Shown here piece by piece: positions 8,261 through 16,405 of a stretch of 64,000 nt of DNA. A program made the translations under genes and the position numbers. The stretch lies in NCBI RefSeq assembly GCF_013375935.1, contig NZ_CP056117.1, positions 3,472,001-3,536,000 of the forward strand. The letters run 5' to 3'. The DNA comes from Enterobacter cloacae. Its GTDB lineage: Bacteria; Pseudomonadota; Gammaproteobacteria; Enterobacterales; Enterobacteriaceae. A model generated the notes under the pieces. The model ran no database searches and was not told the origin of the DNA. It worked only from the letters and a program-made list of their open reading frames with translations. How positions within the stretch are numbered: the stretch's first letter is position 1; each line of letters opens with the position of its first letter.

Positions 8261-11059
8261 TCAGGCTCCATGACATTTTTTATACTTTACTCCCGACCCG
8301 CAGGGACAAGGTTCATTTCTGCCTACCGCCCCGAACAATCGCGTTACTTCGGATTTAGCCGCCTTGTAAGCAAGCTGCGCGATGTAGTTCGATTGATTTT
8401 CAACCTCCTGTCGCTGCTCACCTGTTAACCCTTCAAAAAAGGGGGCTAGCCGACGCATCTCCGCTTCTGCCTGCCCATGTTCGCCTGCAAGTGCCAGTAT
8501 GACGGCGTACTGGCTCCGGACCTGAACCAGTCGCTGTACCAGGCCGGCTTCATTAACCACGGGCAGGACGTGTTGCTCCAACACCTGTCTGGCGCCGACA
8601 TAGTCCTTTCTTGCGACAAACTCGTCTGCCAGATCCTGTCCGACCCGGACCAGAGATTCCGGGGCCGCGGTCATGTTGTAAAATTTCATCGCGTGAATAC
8701 GCAGAAGCGGTGACACTTTTCCCTGTGCGTCAGTAATCCTGGCGAGTAACTCCAGGGCATCGGCCAGATGTTTGATGTGTTCGTGAACATTTTCAGGCTG
8801 GTTGATGATTGTCCACAGCACATCCGAGTTCTTACCCATGACATCCTGTGGGGTAATACCAAATAGCGCGTAATAGCGATTTACTACGCTCAGGCACAGC
8901 GTTTCTGCTTGCTTGTATCTTTTCAGTCTCCAGAGCGCGATGGCACAGGTGTAGTTAAAAATACGCGCATGCTCTTCGTCCGGAAGACTGGGGCGGGCTT
9001 CATCTGCCAGCCTTTGCACTTCACTGAGGTCTCCCTTTTCGGATAAGAAAAGCATCCGTTTCATGGTGTAGGCTGTGTGTTCCCGGTAGCCAAACTCATG
9101 TTCTGTAAGCAAGGCTCCCATCGCTTCCAGCCATAGCGCAATTTGCTCAGAAACACCGTCTTTAAGCTCGGAAAAAACCAGTCCATCGAGTGCCCAGAAT
9201 TTTTGTAAGGGCGCCAGAGAGTCTGAAGCTGTCGCCTGTTTCAGGCTTTCCATAATGTCGACAGTAATGCCCATCTCATAAAACAGCTCTTCACCAGATA
9301 GACCGATGAGCGTCATGACATCGTTAAGCTTGATGTATATCTGTGTCAGAAGAGAAAATCGCGAAGTGTCACGTGTCTGGTGAAGACTCTCGATCAAAAG
9401 ATCTTTTAACGCCAGTAACGCGTTGTTTGTGATATCCGCGTCCATCATGGTCAGGTGCTGCAGCCCCAGCGCCCTGACAGCGTCGTGTACCTTTAACGTC
9501 TGGTTTCCATAGTTTTCAATGGTTCCGGTGGCTCGCATTTTTTTAATTAATGTGGCTGCTCCGCTTGAAGGGATATTCAATGAACGGGCAAGGTACCCTG
9601 AAACTTCGTCACGGCTCAGTCCCACATCGGACAGACTGAACAACGCCAGTGCGTTCTGGACCGGTGGCTCGAATCCCTGATAGACCCGGCTGAGAATGAC
9701 GTCCTGCGCAGTTTCCGTGCTGTTTTCCTGTTGCCGCAGTTCAGCACACAGCGTGTCTATATCCCCTTTGTATTCCTCTGCGGCAACTCTCGCCGCGCTT
9801 TCGACATACAGCGGCAACCCTCCGGTGTAGCTTCGTAGCTGCTCATATCCCAGCGCACTGGCGTGCCCACCGAGGTCGGCCACTGCGGCAGCCACTGTGT
9901 CGATATCCCATCCCTGTAACGATTCACGCTGAAGTCCAGTCATCGCCTCCAGTTGACGGACATTGTCATGGGGCTGGCACAGCAGCACAAAATGGATACG
10001 GGTTGTGGCGTGTAGAACATCCCGCAAGTTCTCCACAGGGATACGATGCGCGTTATCCAGAACCAGCAGAAGATTGTCGTTCCGTTGCTGCAAGAAGGTG
10101 TCGAACGTTCTCAGCGCTTCAACGCCACTGGCACCAGGGAGCAGTATTCTTCGCAGGCCACCTTGCTCCTGAGTCGCAAACCGGGCTGCCAGCTCACGAA
10201 CCAGCGTACTGGCAAGTGCAGGACCCGGAAGGTCGCCAGCGTCGTAATACGCACACACCTGTGTACTGTGCTGGGCGGCCTGTGCTGCCCATGCTGTTTT
10301 ACCTGCACCAGACAAGCCGCAAATGATGCGTATTCGCTCATCCGAAACAAAAGAGGGTTCCTCTCTTTGTGGCCGGTAGAGTGTCGGCGGTGCAGGGAAG
10401 TCCTGTAACTGAACGATGAGCTGTTCGAACAGGGCAGGAAGATCCCGGGTATAAAACGCATGCTGTCCGTCGGCATCACCTCCGGTGGCGGCGAGCTGGA
10501 CCAGACCGGCCAGCTTCCAGATCAGGGATTCTGGCGACAATAACGAAAAATTCAGTTGCTCTGCTTGCGCGATGCACCACGCGGCCGCATCAGCCACGGC
10601 GTCCCAGGCAGGGGGAAGTGCGGGATAGCGCTCAGCGGTTGACTGGGGCCAGATAAAACGGACATCCGCAGGAAGCGTCTTATCCTCAATCATCTTCTGC
10701 AGATGTGGACCTGGCGCCTGGTTGGCGACGATAACGAAAGAAGCGCTTCCCTGGCGGCGCCCATCAGTGTGCTCGTTACGCAGCTCCGCAAACCGCGCGA
10801 GCGCGCCAGACACATCGCTGAGAATGATGGGTTTCAGGCGGGTTTTAACCTGAACGTAAATGCGCTCCTGCCTGGAGTTGAGTTCAATATCCTCATCCAG
10901 CTCAACGGTTACTGTCTCCACGCTTGCTTTCTGTGCCAGCAGCAAGCAGCCAACGGCATACAAGTGCTGATAAAGGAATCCCCGGTGTACGGCTTCAATA
11001 CGTACCAACTGGGCAGAGTCCAGAACATCCGGCATAGATTTTTCTTTGCTTCCCCTCAT
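8261..11059 (-). CDS. STAND NTPase with nuclease head and SEC-C tail
   Basis: This 932-residue protein starts at ATG 11059, preceded by GAGGA at 6 nt spacing. Residues 25-75 (RGFLYQHLYA, then VELDEDIEL and YVQVKTR) look like a Cap4-type PD-(D/E)xK nuclease with a Q-V-K catalytic triplet. The ATPase core has a Walker A (GLSGAGKT, 248-255) and a Walker B (LLLVLDN, about 330), as in STAND/NACHT proteins. The second half, about 540-900, is helical and TPR-like. The last 21 residues are a SEC-C zinc motif (EPCPCGSGVKYKKCHG). The layout of effector, switch, sensor repeats and zinc tail suggests a phage sensor that activates a nuclease. It is unrelated in detail to the STAND gene at 2566. The target is unknown. 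Confidence 0.65.
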   Translation of the reverse strand: MRGSKEKSMPDVLDSAQLVRIEAVHRGFLYQHLYAVGCLLLAQKASVETVTVELDEDIELNSRQERIYVQVKTRLKPIILSDVSGALARFAELRNEHTDGRRQGSASFVIVANQAPGPHLQKMIEDKTLPADVRFIWPQSTAERYPALPPAWDAVADAAAWCIAQAEQLNFSLLSPESLIWKLAGLVQLAATGGDADGQHAFYTRDLPALFEQLIVQLQDFPAPPTLYRPQREEPSFVSDERIRIICGLSGAGKTAWAAQAAQHSTQVCAYYDAGDLPGPALASTLVRELAARFATQEQGGLRRILLPGASGVEALRTFDTFLQQRNDNLLLVLDNAHRIPVENLRDVLHATTRIHFVLLCQPHDNVRQLEAMTGLQRESLQGWDIDTVAAAVADLGGHASALGYEQLRSYTGGLPLYVESAARVAAEEYKGDIDTLCAELRQQENSTETAQDVILSRVYQGFEPPVQNALALFSLSDVGLSRDEVSGYLARSLNIPSSGAATLIKKMRATGTIENYGNQTLKVHDAVRALGLQHLTMMDADITNNALLALKDLLIESLHQTRDTSRFSLLTQIYIKLNDVMTLIGLSGEELFYEMGITVDIMESLKQATASDSLAPLQKFWALDGLVFSELKDGVSEQIALWLEAMGALLTEHEFGYREHTAYTMKRMLFLSEKGDLSEVQRLADEARPSLPDEEHARIFNYTCAIALWRLKRYKQAETLCLSVVNRYYALFGITPQDVMGKNSDVLWTIINQPENVHEHIKHLADALELLARITDAQGKVSPLLRIHAMKFYNMTAAPESLVRVGQDLADEFVARKDYVGARQVLEQHVLPVVNEAGLVQRLVQVRSQYAVILALAGEHGQAEAEMRRLAPFFEGLTGEQRQEVENQSNYIAQLAYKAAKSEVTRLFGAVGRNEPCPCGSGVKYKKCHGA

Positions 11060-11404
11060 TTTTGTTCCTCAAGTTACTTGTCAGAAGTATCCAAGATTTA
11101 CCTATCAGCGTGCGCAATGGAACTTAAGTATGGCTACTAAAAGTTTGACCAGAACACCCGGATTGATCGGTACGCAACAATTTCACCTCATATTTTGAGA
11201 GAGGCAGATGTAGTTCGTATGGTGTTAAATCAATAAATTGAAGGAAGTCCACCCGCTGTCAGATATGTCAGTAAAACAGGCTATATATCATTGATTAAGA
11301 AATTCGGGAGCGTTACTTTTATACGTGTCGGTGCACTGGCTGCGCATTTGTAGTTATCTTTACGACAGGCGAGTGGACAAAAAGAATAAAAGAGGGAGAG
11401 TCCC
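11060..11404. promoter_or_regulatory. Divergent promoter region, STAND gene and gajA-like gene
   Basis: These 345 bases separate the divergent starts of the STAND/SEC-C gene and the gajA-like gene, so both promoters must lie here. The DNA is clearly more AT-rich than either gene. I see no clean operator or terminator. One frame at 11144-11236 is open for about 30 codons and ends TAA, with no start codon or recognisable family. It may be a decayed gene end or chance. Confidence 0.4.
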
Positions 11405-13143
11405 GTGGTCAGAGTTTGTAAAGTTGAAATCCAGAACTTCCGATCTATTCGTTTGCTGACCTGGCTGCCTTCGCCAGGGCTCAACTGTCTCATTGGCCCT
11501 GGGGACAGTGGCAAGACCACAATTCTTGACGCTATAGATTTGTGCCTGGGGGCGCGACGTAATGTCAGTTTCAGCGACACCGATTTTTTTGGTCTCGATG
11601 TGACTCAGCCCATCAGCATTACCTTGGCCCTGGGGTCATTGCCGGATGCACTGAGGACTATAGAAACCTACGGCAATTATTTGCAGGCGTTCAACAGCAC
11701 GACTGGGCAGATTCAGGAAGAGCCCCAGTTCGGGCTGGAAACGGTTTTGTGTCTGCGGCTTAGCGTCGACAGTGAACTGGAACCTAACTGGACGCTGGTT
11801 TCTCAGCGTGCCGAAGCGCTAGGTCAGGAACGCAATCTGGCCTGGAAAGATCGGCTGCTCATCGCACCGGCGAGACTTGGCACATATGCAAGCTCAAATT
11901 TATCCTGGGCACGCGGATCGGTGCTTAATCGGCTCACGGAGGAGCGCCCTAATCTGGGGGCTGAACTGTCAAATGCTGCGCGTCAGGCCCGAACCAGTTT
12001 CGGTGGTCAGGCTGCAGTACAACTCGCGGCAACGCTGGACGTAGTTACTCAGAAGGCCAATGAGTTGGGTGTGCCGGTCGGTGGTCGGACTCAGGCCTTA
12101 TTGGATGCTCACGCGGTTTCCATCGGCGATGGTGCAATTGCGCTGCACAACGCCGCTGGTGTGCCGCTGCGTTCTCTTGGTACCGGGTCGTCCCGTCTTC
12201 TGGTGGCAGGAATGCAGCGTGCTGCCGCGCAACGGGCCTCCGTGGCGCTGGTCGATGAAGTGGAATACGGACTCGAACCGCATCGGCTTACCCGGTTACT
12301 GAACTCCCTGGGTGCCAGGGAAACACCGCCGCCACTGCAGGTTTTTCTGACCACACACTCTTCCGTGGCAGTGCGCGAGCTTAATGGCAATCAGCTCTTC
12401 GTTGTGCGGGGCCACCCGACAGCTCCCCACCAGGTGCTGCCGGTGGGCATTGCCGATGATATTCAAAGTACGGTTCGGGCCGACCCCGAAGCCTTTCTAG
12501 CTCGTAGCGTTATCGTTTGTGAAGGTGCGAGCGAGGTGGGGCTGATTCGCGGGCTGGATCATTACTGGACCGCCCTCAACGGTAATTCCATGCTGAGTGC
12601 AGGAACCGCATTCGTGAATGTTGGTGGAGGAGATCCTGACCGATGTTTTGTGCGTGGGCTAGCACTGCGTCGACTTGGTTACCGTGTGCTGGTTCTGGTG
12701 GATGCAGATAAGCCGCCCACCCCGGCGACGGTCGAGGCCTTCGAGGCCGTGGGTGGAGAACATATCACCTGGCGAGCCGGTCATGCGCTGGAGGATGAAC
12801 TGTTTATGAGCCTGCCTGATGCAGGCGTCGACGCGCTGCTTCAGCGGGGTATTGATCTTATGGAGGAGGAACTGGTGGCGGCACATATCCAGACGCAGTC
12901 CAACGGTCAGGTTACGCTTGCCCATATCCGGAACCAGCGGCAACTGATTGGGGGGGGGCTTATTCTCCTGAAATACGACAACTATTGGGACTCACTGCGC
13001 GTAACCGACGCAACGGGTGGTTTAAATCGGTGACCCGGTATGAAGATGTGGCGCACGATATCCTTGGTCCTCATCTCCCCGCGTCTGATGCCGGGTTCCA
13101 GGCGCTGATTAACCGGCTGTACGGGTGGGCACATGCCGCCTGA
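11405..13143 (+). CDS. Gabija GajA-like OLD nuclease, frameshifted at a G9 tract
   Basis: An OLD-family ATPase fused to a TOPRIM nuclease. It starts at GTG 11405 after GGGAG. The ABC-type Walker A is GPGDSGKTT (31-39), followed by LVDEVEYGLEPHRL and the switch-type TTHSS. The TOPRIM part carries VIVCEGASE and VLVLVDADKP, the catalytic E and D-x-D. As written, the frame stops at 13033 (542 aa). After nine Gs at 12950-12958 the next frame reads AYSPEIRQLL and later FKSVTRYEDVAHDILG, stopping at 13143 and overlapping gajB by 11 bp. Ten Gs would give 579 residues, close to GajA's usual size. With gajB it would form a Gabija-type DNA-degrading anti-phage complex. The frameshift may be a sequencing error, a real mutation or phase variation. 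Confidence 0.7.
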
Positions 13144-14551
13144 CTACAACCTGCTAGAATATCATCGGGGGACGATTACGGCCCCGGCCGGGTGCGGTAA
13201 AACACAAATCATCGTAGATACCCTGGCCCTGCATACGGGAGGAAGGCCGGTGCTTATCCTCACGCACACCAACGCGGGTGTTACAACACTGCGTCTGCGT
13301 ATGCAACGCGCCGGTGTTTCTACAGCGGCCTACCGTATCGCCACTATTGATGGATTTGCCATGCGTCTAGTGGCGATGTTTCCAGCGCGTAGTGGGCTTA
13401 ACGCTGAGGTTCTTCAACTGCGCAATCGTGGAACTGACTATCCCGCTATACGACTGGCTGCCTGCCAGTTGCTGCAGGCAGGACATCTCAATGATGTTCT
13501 GCCGGCCAGTTACGTTCACCTCATCGTGGATGAATACCAGGACTGCAATCTGGTGCAACATGCAATGGTAACCGCGTTATCAACAGTGCTGCCTGCCTGT
13601 GTACTCGGTGACCCTATGCAGGCTATTTTTGGCTTTCGGGGTAATCAGCTCGTGGACTGGGACGCACATGTACTCGCTCACTTTCCACTGATTGGTGAGC
13701 TCAATCATCCATGGCGCTGGGCTAACTCAGGGGCGCCGGAACTTGGTCGCTGGCTTCTGGACTGCCGGAGGATGTTGCTGAATGGCAATGCCATTGACCT
13801 TCGCCAGGTGCCTGCTGAGGTAGCCTGGGTACCGTTACAGGCAGAAACTGCTGTTCAGCAGCGTCTTACTGCCGCCCAGACCCGAGCGGTTACCGCTACC
13901 GGGCAGGTACTGGTGATTGGAAACAGCTACGACACTCGCGGGCGCCAGCAGATGGCCAGCCAGACCCCGGGTGCGACGACCGTCGAAGCTGTCGATTTGG
14001 TTGACCTTACCGACTTTGGTGCAGGGTTTAACCTGGAGGCTGCGGATGCGTTGACGCGCCTGGTAAAGTTTGCCGCAGGCGTCATGACCCAGGTTGGCCA
14101 CGCAGCATTGCTGCCCCGGCTGGAAACGCTACGAAGAGGAAGAGCCCGCAATCCGCCGACGGTCGCAGAAGCAGCGTTAGTGGCATTTGCAGAGAGACCA
14201 GGTTTTACGCTGGCCGCAGAGGCGCTGCGCCTTCTGACTCGTCAGGACAATGCGCGAGTCTATCGGCCAGAGGTTTTGCGCTGTTGTTTGCGCGCCTTGC
14301 AGTCGGCTGCTGCCGGAGGCTGCACTTTTGCAGACGCCACGATAAACGAGCGCGAACGCAATCGCCACGAGAGTCGACCGTTGACCCGGCGTGTAATCGG
14401 CAGCACATTGTTGCTAAAGGGACTGGAAGGGGAGGTGGCAGTCATCACATCCCCGGAAGAGATGGATGCACGACACCTCTATGTCGCTATGACGCGGGGA
14501 GCTTCGCGGCTGGTTGTGTGCTCGCTAACTCCCATATTGGCGGCCCGCTAA
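13133..14551 (+). CDS. Gabija GajB-like UvrD/Rep-type helicase
   Basis: This 472-residue SF1 helicase starts at ATG 13133, inside the last codons of the restored gajA-like gene, so translation is probably coupled. The helicase motifs are clear: Walker A APAGCGKTQ (17-25), motif II VDEYQD, motif III GDPMQAIFGFRG, a motif V-like LLKGLEGEVAVI, and motif VI LYVAMTRGASR near the C-terminus. It is shorter than UvrD and lacks long insertions, as expected of GajB. In Gabija it binds GajA, and sensing of nucleotide depletion or DNA ends licenses nuclease action. The pairing with an OLD-TOPRIM gene is the main reason for the Gabija call; a generic OLD-plus-helicase pair remains possible. Confidence 0.7.
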   Translation: MPPDYNLLEYHRGTITAPAGCGKTQIIVDTLALHTGGRPVLILTHTNAGVTTLRLRMQRAGVSTAAYRIATIDGFAMRLVAMFPARSGLNAEVLQLRNRGTDYPAIRLAACQLLQAGHLNDVLPASYVHLIVDEYQDCNLVQHAMVTALSTVLPACVLGDPMQAIFGFRGNQLVDWDAHVLAHFPLIGELNHPWRWANSGAPELGRWLLDCRRMLLNGNAIDLRQVPAEVAWVPLQAETAVQQRLTAAQTRAVTATGQVLVIGNSYDTRGRQQMASQTPGATTVEAVDLVDLTDFGAGFNLEAADALTRLVKFAAGVMTQVGHAALLPRLETLRRGRARNPPTVAEAALVAFAERPGFTLAAEALRLLTRQDNARVYRPEVLRCCLRALQSAAAGGCTFADATINERERNRHESRPLTRRVIGSTLLLKGLEGEVAVITSPEEMDARHLYVAMTRGASRLVVCSLTPILAAR

Positions 14552-14639
14552 CTCCGATGCAAAGCGCCCTTGCTCGCAAATCGCACCTTCCTTAGGGCCA
14601 GTGCCTGACGTACAGTCCTATCAAATAGCCTGGCTTCTA

Positions 14640-14936
14640 TCACCATTCTTCACGCCTTGCCGGTGAATCAAACTCCTTTTCAACCAAATTTGAAGCTTTT
14701 GTATAAGTTGAAATAGGTCCAGAACTAAGCGAAATCTCCACTCCTAAAATATTTAACACGTTGTATAGACGCTGAAAACTTGCTTTTGAAGGGTTTGCCT
14801 CAAGTCGAGCATAAGTCTGCTGAGTGACACCCAACCTGGCGGATAATTCTCTTTGAGTTAATCCTTTTGATTTACGAAAACCAATTAAAAGTGGCCGTAA
14901 CTGGCTAAGAAGTCTGACCGGGAAAACATTATCCAT
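14640..14936 (-). CDS. HipB-like XRE regulator (orphan antitoxin?)
   Basis: A 98-residue protein with an N-terminal XRE helix-turn-helix: FRKSKGLTQRELSARLGVTQ, then TYARLEANPSKASFQRLYNVL. The length, the helix pattern and the LASQLR-like lead (LLSQLRPLL) recall HipB, the DNA-binding antitoxin of HipA kinases. HipA would normally follow on the same strand, but only 88 bp separate this stop from the gajB-like end, so no hipA is present. It may be a solitary repressor, possibly of neighbouring defence genes, or the remnant of a deleted toxin-antitoxin pair. The HTH is certain and the HipB link moderate. Confidence 0.7.
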   Translation of the reverse strand: MDNVFPVRLLSQLRPLLIGFRKSKGLTQRELSARLGVTQQTYARLEANPSKASFQRLYNVLNILGVEISLSSGPISTYTKASNLVEKEFDSPARREEW

Positions 14937-15076
14937 AAGTAGGTGACCATGTCGATTATTTAAAATAAGTTCACTTTGCGTAAAAATAACAGCCTTCAGG
15001 GTGTTTTTTTACTTTACAGCTTTTAAGGTGTAAGGATGAACTCGTTGTTTAATTTGTTGCATTAAAGTGTTAAAGG

Positions 15077-15105
15077 TTGCATCTGGGACTGACTAAGATT
15101 ATATT
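15077..15105 (+). promoter_or_regulatory. Sigma-70-type promoter for a possible small RNA
   Basis: TTGCAT (15077-15082) and TATATT (15100-15105) are separated by exactly 17 bases, which is optimal. The predicted start is near 15112. No protein gene follows on this strand before an intrinsic terminator at 15176-15208. Confidence 0.5.
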
Positions 15106-15111
15106 TTTCAG

Positions 15112-15208
15112 GACTAGCATATAGTGGTACGCGCTGCTAACACTCATATTAGTGAGGCTTATCAGTGCATGAAGGGAGAGGGCAGGGTAGGCTTTGCCCT
15201 CTCTTTTT
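15112..15208 (+). ncRNA. Possible ~97-nt structured small RNA
   Basis: A transcript from the promoter at 15077-15105 would run about 97 nt to a strong terminator. Inside it, GCGCTG (near 15131) can pair with CAGTGC (near 15165), enclosing a nested CACT-CATATT-AGTG hairpin. No reading frame longer than a few codons with a ribosome-binding site is visible. It lies between two minus-strand genes in a 307-base stretch that otherwise holds nothing. It matches no RNA family I recognise. It could be a regulatory RNA, the RNA half of a toxin-antitoxin system, or a chance combination of promoter-like and terminator-like sequence. Confidence 0.4.
15176..15208 (+). terminator. Intrinsic terminator
   Basis: A perfect 9-bp stem, GAGAGGGCA paired with TGCCCTCTC around a 10-base loop, is followed directly by five Ts on the plus strand. 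The opposite strand has no T-run after the stem, so this terminates plus-strand transcription, although no plus-strand protein gene precedes it. Confidence 0.7.
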
Positions 15209-15243
15209 CATGACTGTATTAAACTTCAAATCCTTTTTAAAAC

Positions 15244-15801
15244 TCATTGCCCTATTGCGATATTTTTATTAACAATCCCAATCAGTGTGTTTATTTTTTC
15301 ATTTATCTTAATATGTCTTTTATCTTGCTCAAGAGAAAGTTTCCTGAATTCATTTTCCCTGCTCGGCACGGCAATTATCAATTCTTCATAAATTTCTTTT
15401 GCTCCTGACACTTTTTCCAATTCACTGCTGTATTTTTCAATGAGAGATCTTATTTGAATGTTTACATCACTGTGTTCATGGCTGGTAGCACTTGAAAATT
15501 GAAGGGAGGTTTTTTGGCTTACCTCAATTAATTGCACATTTTCTTTTGCTATATTGAATTCTGATGTGATTGAGTATAGATATTGATACACGCCTGATTT
15601 TCTTACTTTATTTAATAATCCTTTTTTAACTAGATATTGTATTTGGTTATAAGAAAAAGCTTTTGCCTTTCGATAAGTTTTCGGGAGTGAGAATCGCTCG
15701 ACAAGAATTTTTGCTACATCATTACTGGTGAAGTTAACCTTGCCAATGTGGATTATTGCAGAAAATATGTACGACTCAGGGTTGGATACTCGACTATTCA
15801 T
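15244..15801 (-). CDS. Hypothetical protein with winged-helix-like head and coiled coil
   Basis: This 185-residue AT-rich gene starts at ATG 15801. I do not recognise the family. Residues 10-75 contain NFTSNDVAKILVERF and later YNQIQYLVKKGLLNKVRKSG, then VYQYLYSI, the helix-helix-wing pattern of a winged helix that reads like a DNA-binding or replication-accessory domain. Residues 110-175 are charged and heptad-like (IEKYSSELEKVSG, LEQDKRHIKINEKI), suggesting a coiled coil. It is transcribed away from an XRE regulator across an intergenic region with two perfect operators, so it is probably repressed by that protein. It could be a toxin or accessory gene of the element. Confidence 0.5.
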   Translation of the reverse strand: MNSRVSNPESYIFSAIIHIGKVNFTSNDVAKILVERFSLPKTYRKAKAFSYNQIQYLVKKGLLNKVRKSGVYQYLYSITSEFNIAKENVQLIEVSQKTSLQFSSATSHEHSDVNIQIRSLIEKYSSELEKVSGAKEIYEELIIAVPSRENEFRKLSLEQDKRHIKINEKINTLIGIVNKNIAIGQ

Positions 15802-15823
15802 ATGACTAAAACAATGCAGTTAA

Positions 15824-15872
15824 CTTAGGATTGCTAAGTATACAACAATGGCAGATACTTAGACAATCTAAG
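15824..15872. promoter_or_regulatory. Paired XRE operators in a divergent promoter
   Basis: Two identical palindromes, CTTAG-N5-CTAAG, lie at 15824-15838 and 15858-15872, with centres 34 bp apart, about three helical turns. They sit in the 97-bp gap between the divergent genes at 15801 and 15899. A TTGCTA (15831) and GATACT (15854) pair with a 17-base spacer could be the rightward promoter, with one operator on each box. The arrangement is that of an autoregulated phage-type repressor. Confidence 0.65.
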
Positions 15873-15898
15873 CATTCGAGGCCAATGAAGATGAATCA

Positions 15899-16231
15899 GT
15901 GTCTGAAAAAAATCCGATACCAGAACGACTTAAGGAAGCGAGATGCAGGGCGGGTTTATCACAGCGCTCACTGGGCCTCCTTGTTGGGTTTGATCCCGCT
16001 TCGGCTAGCAGTCGTATGAATCATTATGAGAAAGGGCGGCATGTCCCCGATATTGATACGCTTCGACGGATGGCGTCAGAGTTAAACGTGCCGTTAAACT
16101 ACTTTTTTTGTGATGATCAGACCACAGCAGAACTTGCATTACTCATATCCCGGATGACAGAGGAAGAGCGAAGTAATCTTATCGAAGCACTCAAAACGTC
16201 TTCAGGTGTAAAACATGGTGGTAACAACTGA
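15899..16231 (+). CDS. XRE-family transcriptional regulator
   Basis: A 110-residue protein starting at GTG 15899. Residues 8-65 form an XRE helix-turn-helix: RLKEARCRAGLSQRSLGLLV, then NHYEKGRHVPDIDTLRRMA and LNVPLNYFF. The C-terminal tail, about 70-110, is a short helical region probably used for dimerisation. Two CTTAG-N5-CTAAG operators lie immediately upstream, so it most likely represses itself and the divergent 185-residue gene. A short frame resembling a DUF2384 domain overlaps its last 17 bases. The HTH is certain; the operator link is inferred from position and symmetry. Confidence 0.8.
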   Translation: MSEKNPIPERLKEARCRAGLSQRSLGLLVGFDPASASSRMNHYEKGRHVPDIDTLRRMASELNVPLNYFFCDDQTTAELALLISRMTEEERSNLIEALKTSSGVKHGGNN

Positions 16232-16337
16232 TGTTCTACAAAAGGCTATTGATCTTTTAGAAGGTAACGAAAGTGCAGCATTAAACTGGTGTAAAGAGCC
16301 AAATCGCCTTAAGAATGGAAGACTCCCTTCGACATAA
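16215..16337 (+). pseudogene. Short DUF2384-like (Xre/MbcA/ParS) fragment
   Basis: ATG 16215 opens a 40-codon frame overlapping the end of the XRE gene by 17 bases. Its translation contains AIDLLEGNESAALNWCKEPN, then RLKNGRLPST. This resembles the toxin-binding tail of Xre/MbcA/ParS antitoxins, whose hallmark is 'A-x-x-W-L-x-x-P-N-x-x-L-G-G-x-x-P'. Conserved residues further on are missing and it stops early, so it looks like a remnant or a mini-antitoxin. No RES-domain toxin follows; the convergent helper gene of the recombinase operon ends at 16406. Confidence 0.4.
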
Positions 16338-16405
16338 AGGACATAGAAGAGGGAGTATTGATAATTAGTGCGCTAATTTTACGAATAGAGTAGGGCGTTT
16401 ACTCA

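Noticed and set aside
8055..8273. Small plus-strand frame between convergent genes
   Set aside because: No ribosome-binding site, unusual composition, and it runs into the end of the STAND gene; probably chance.
11144..11236. About 30 open codons in the divergent region
   Set aside because: No start codon and no recognisable family; may be a decayed gene end but cannot be supported.
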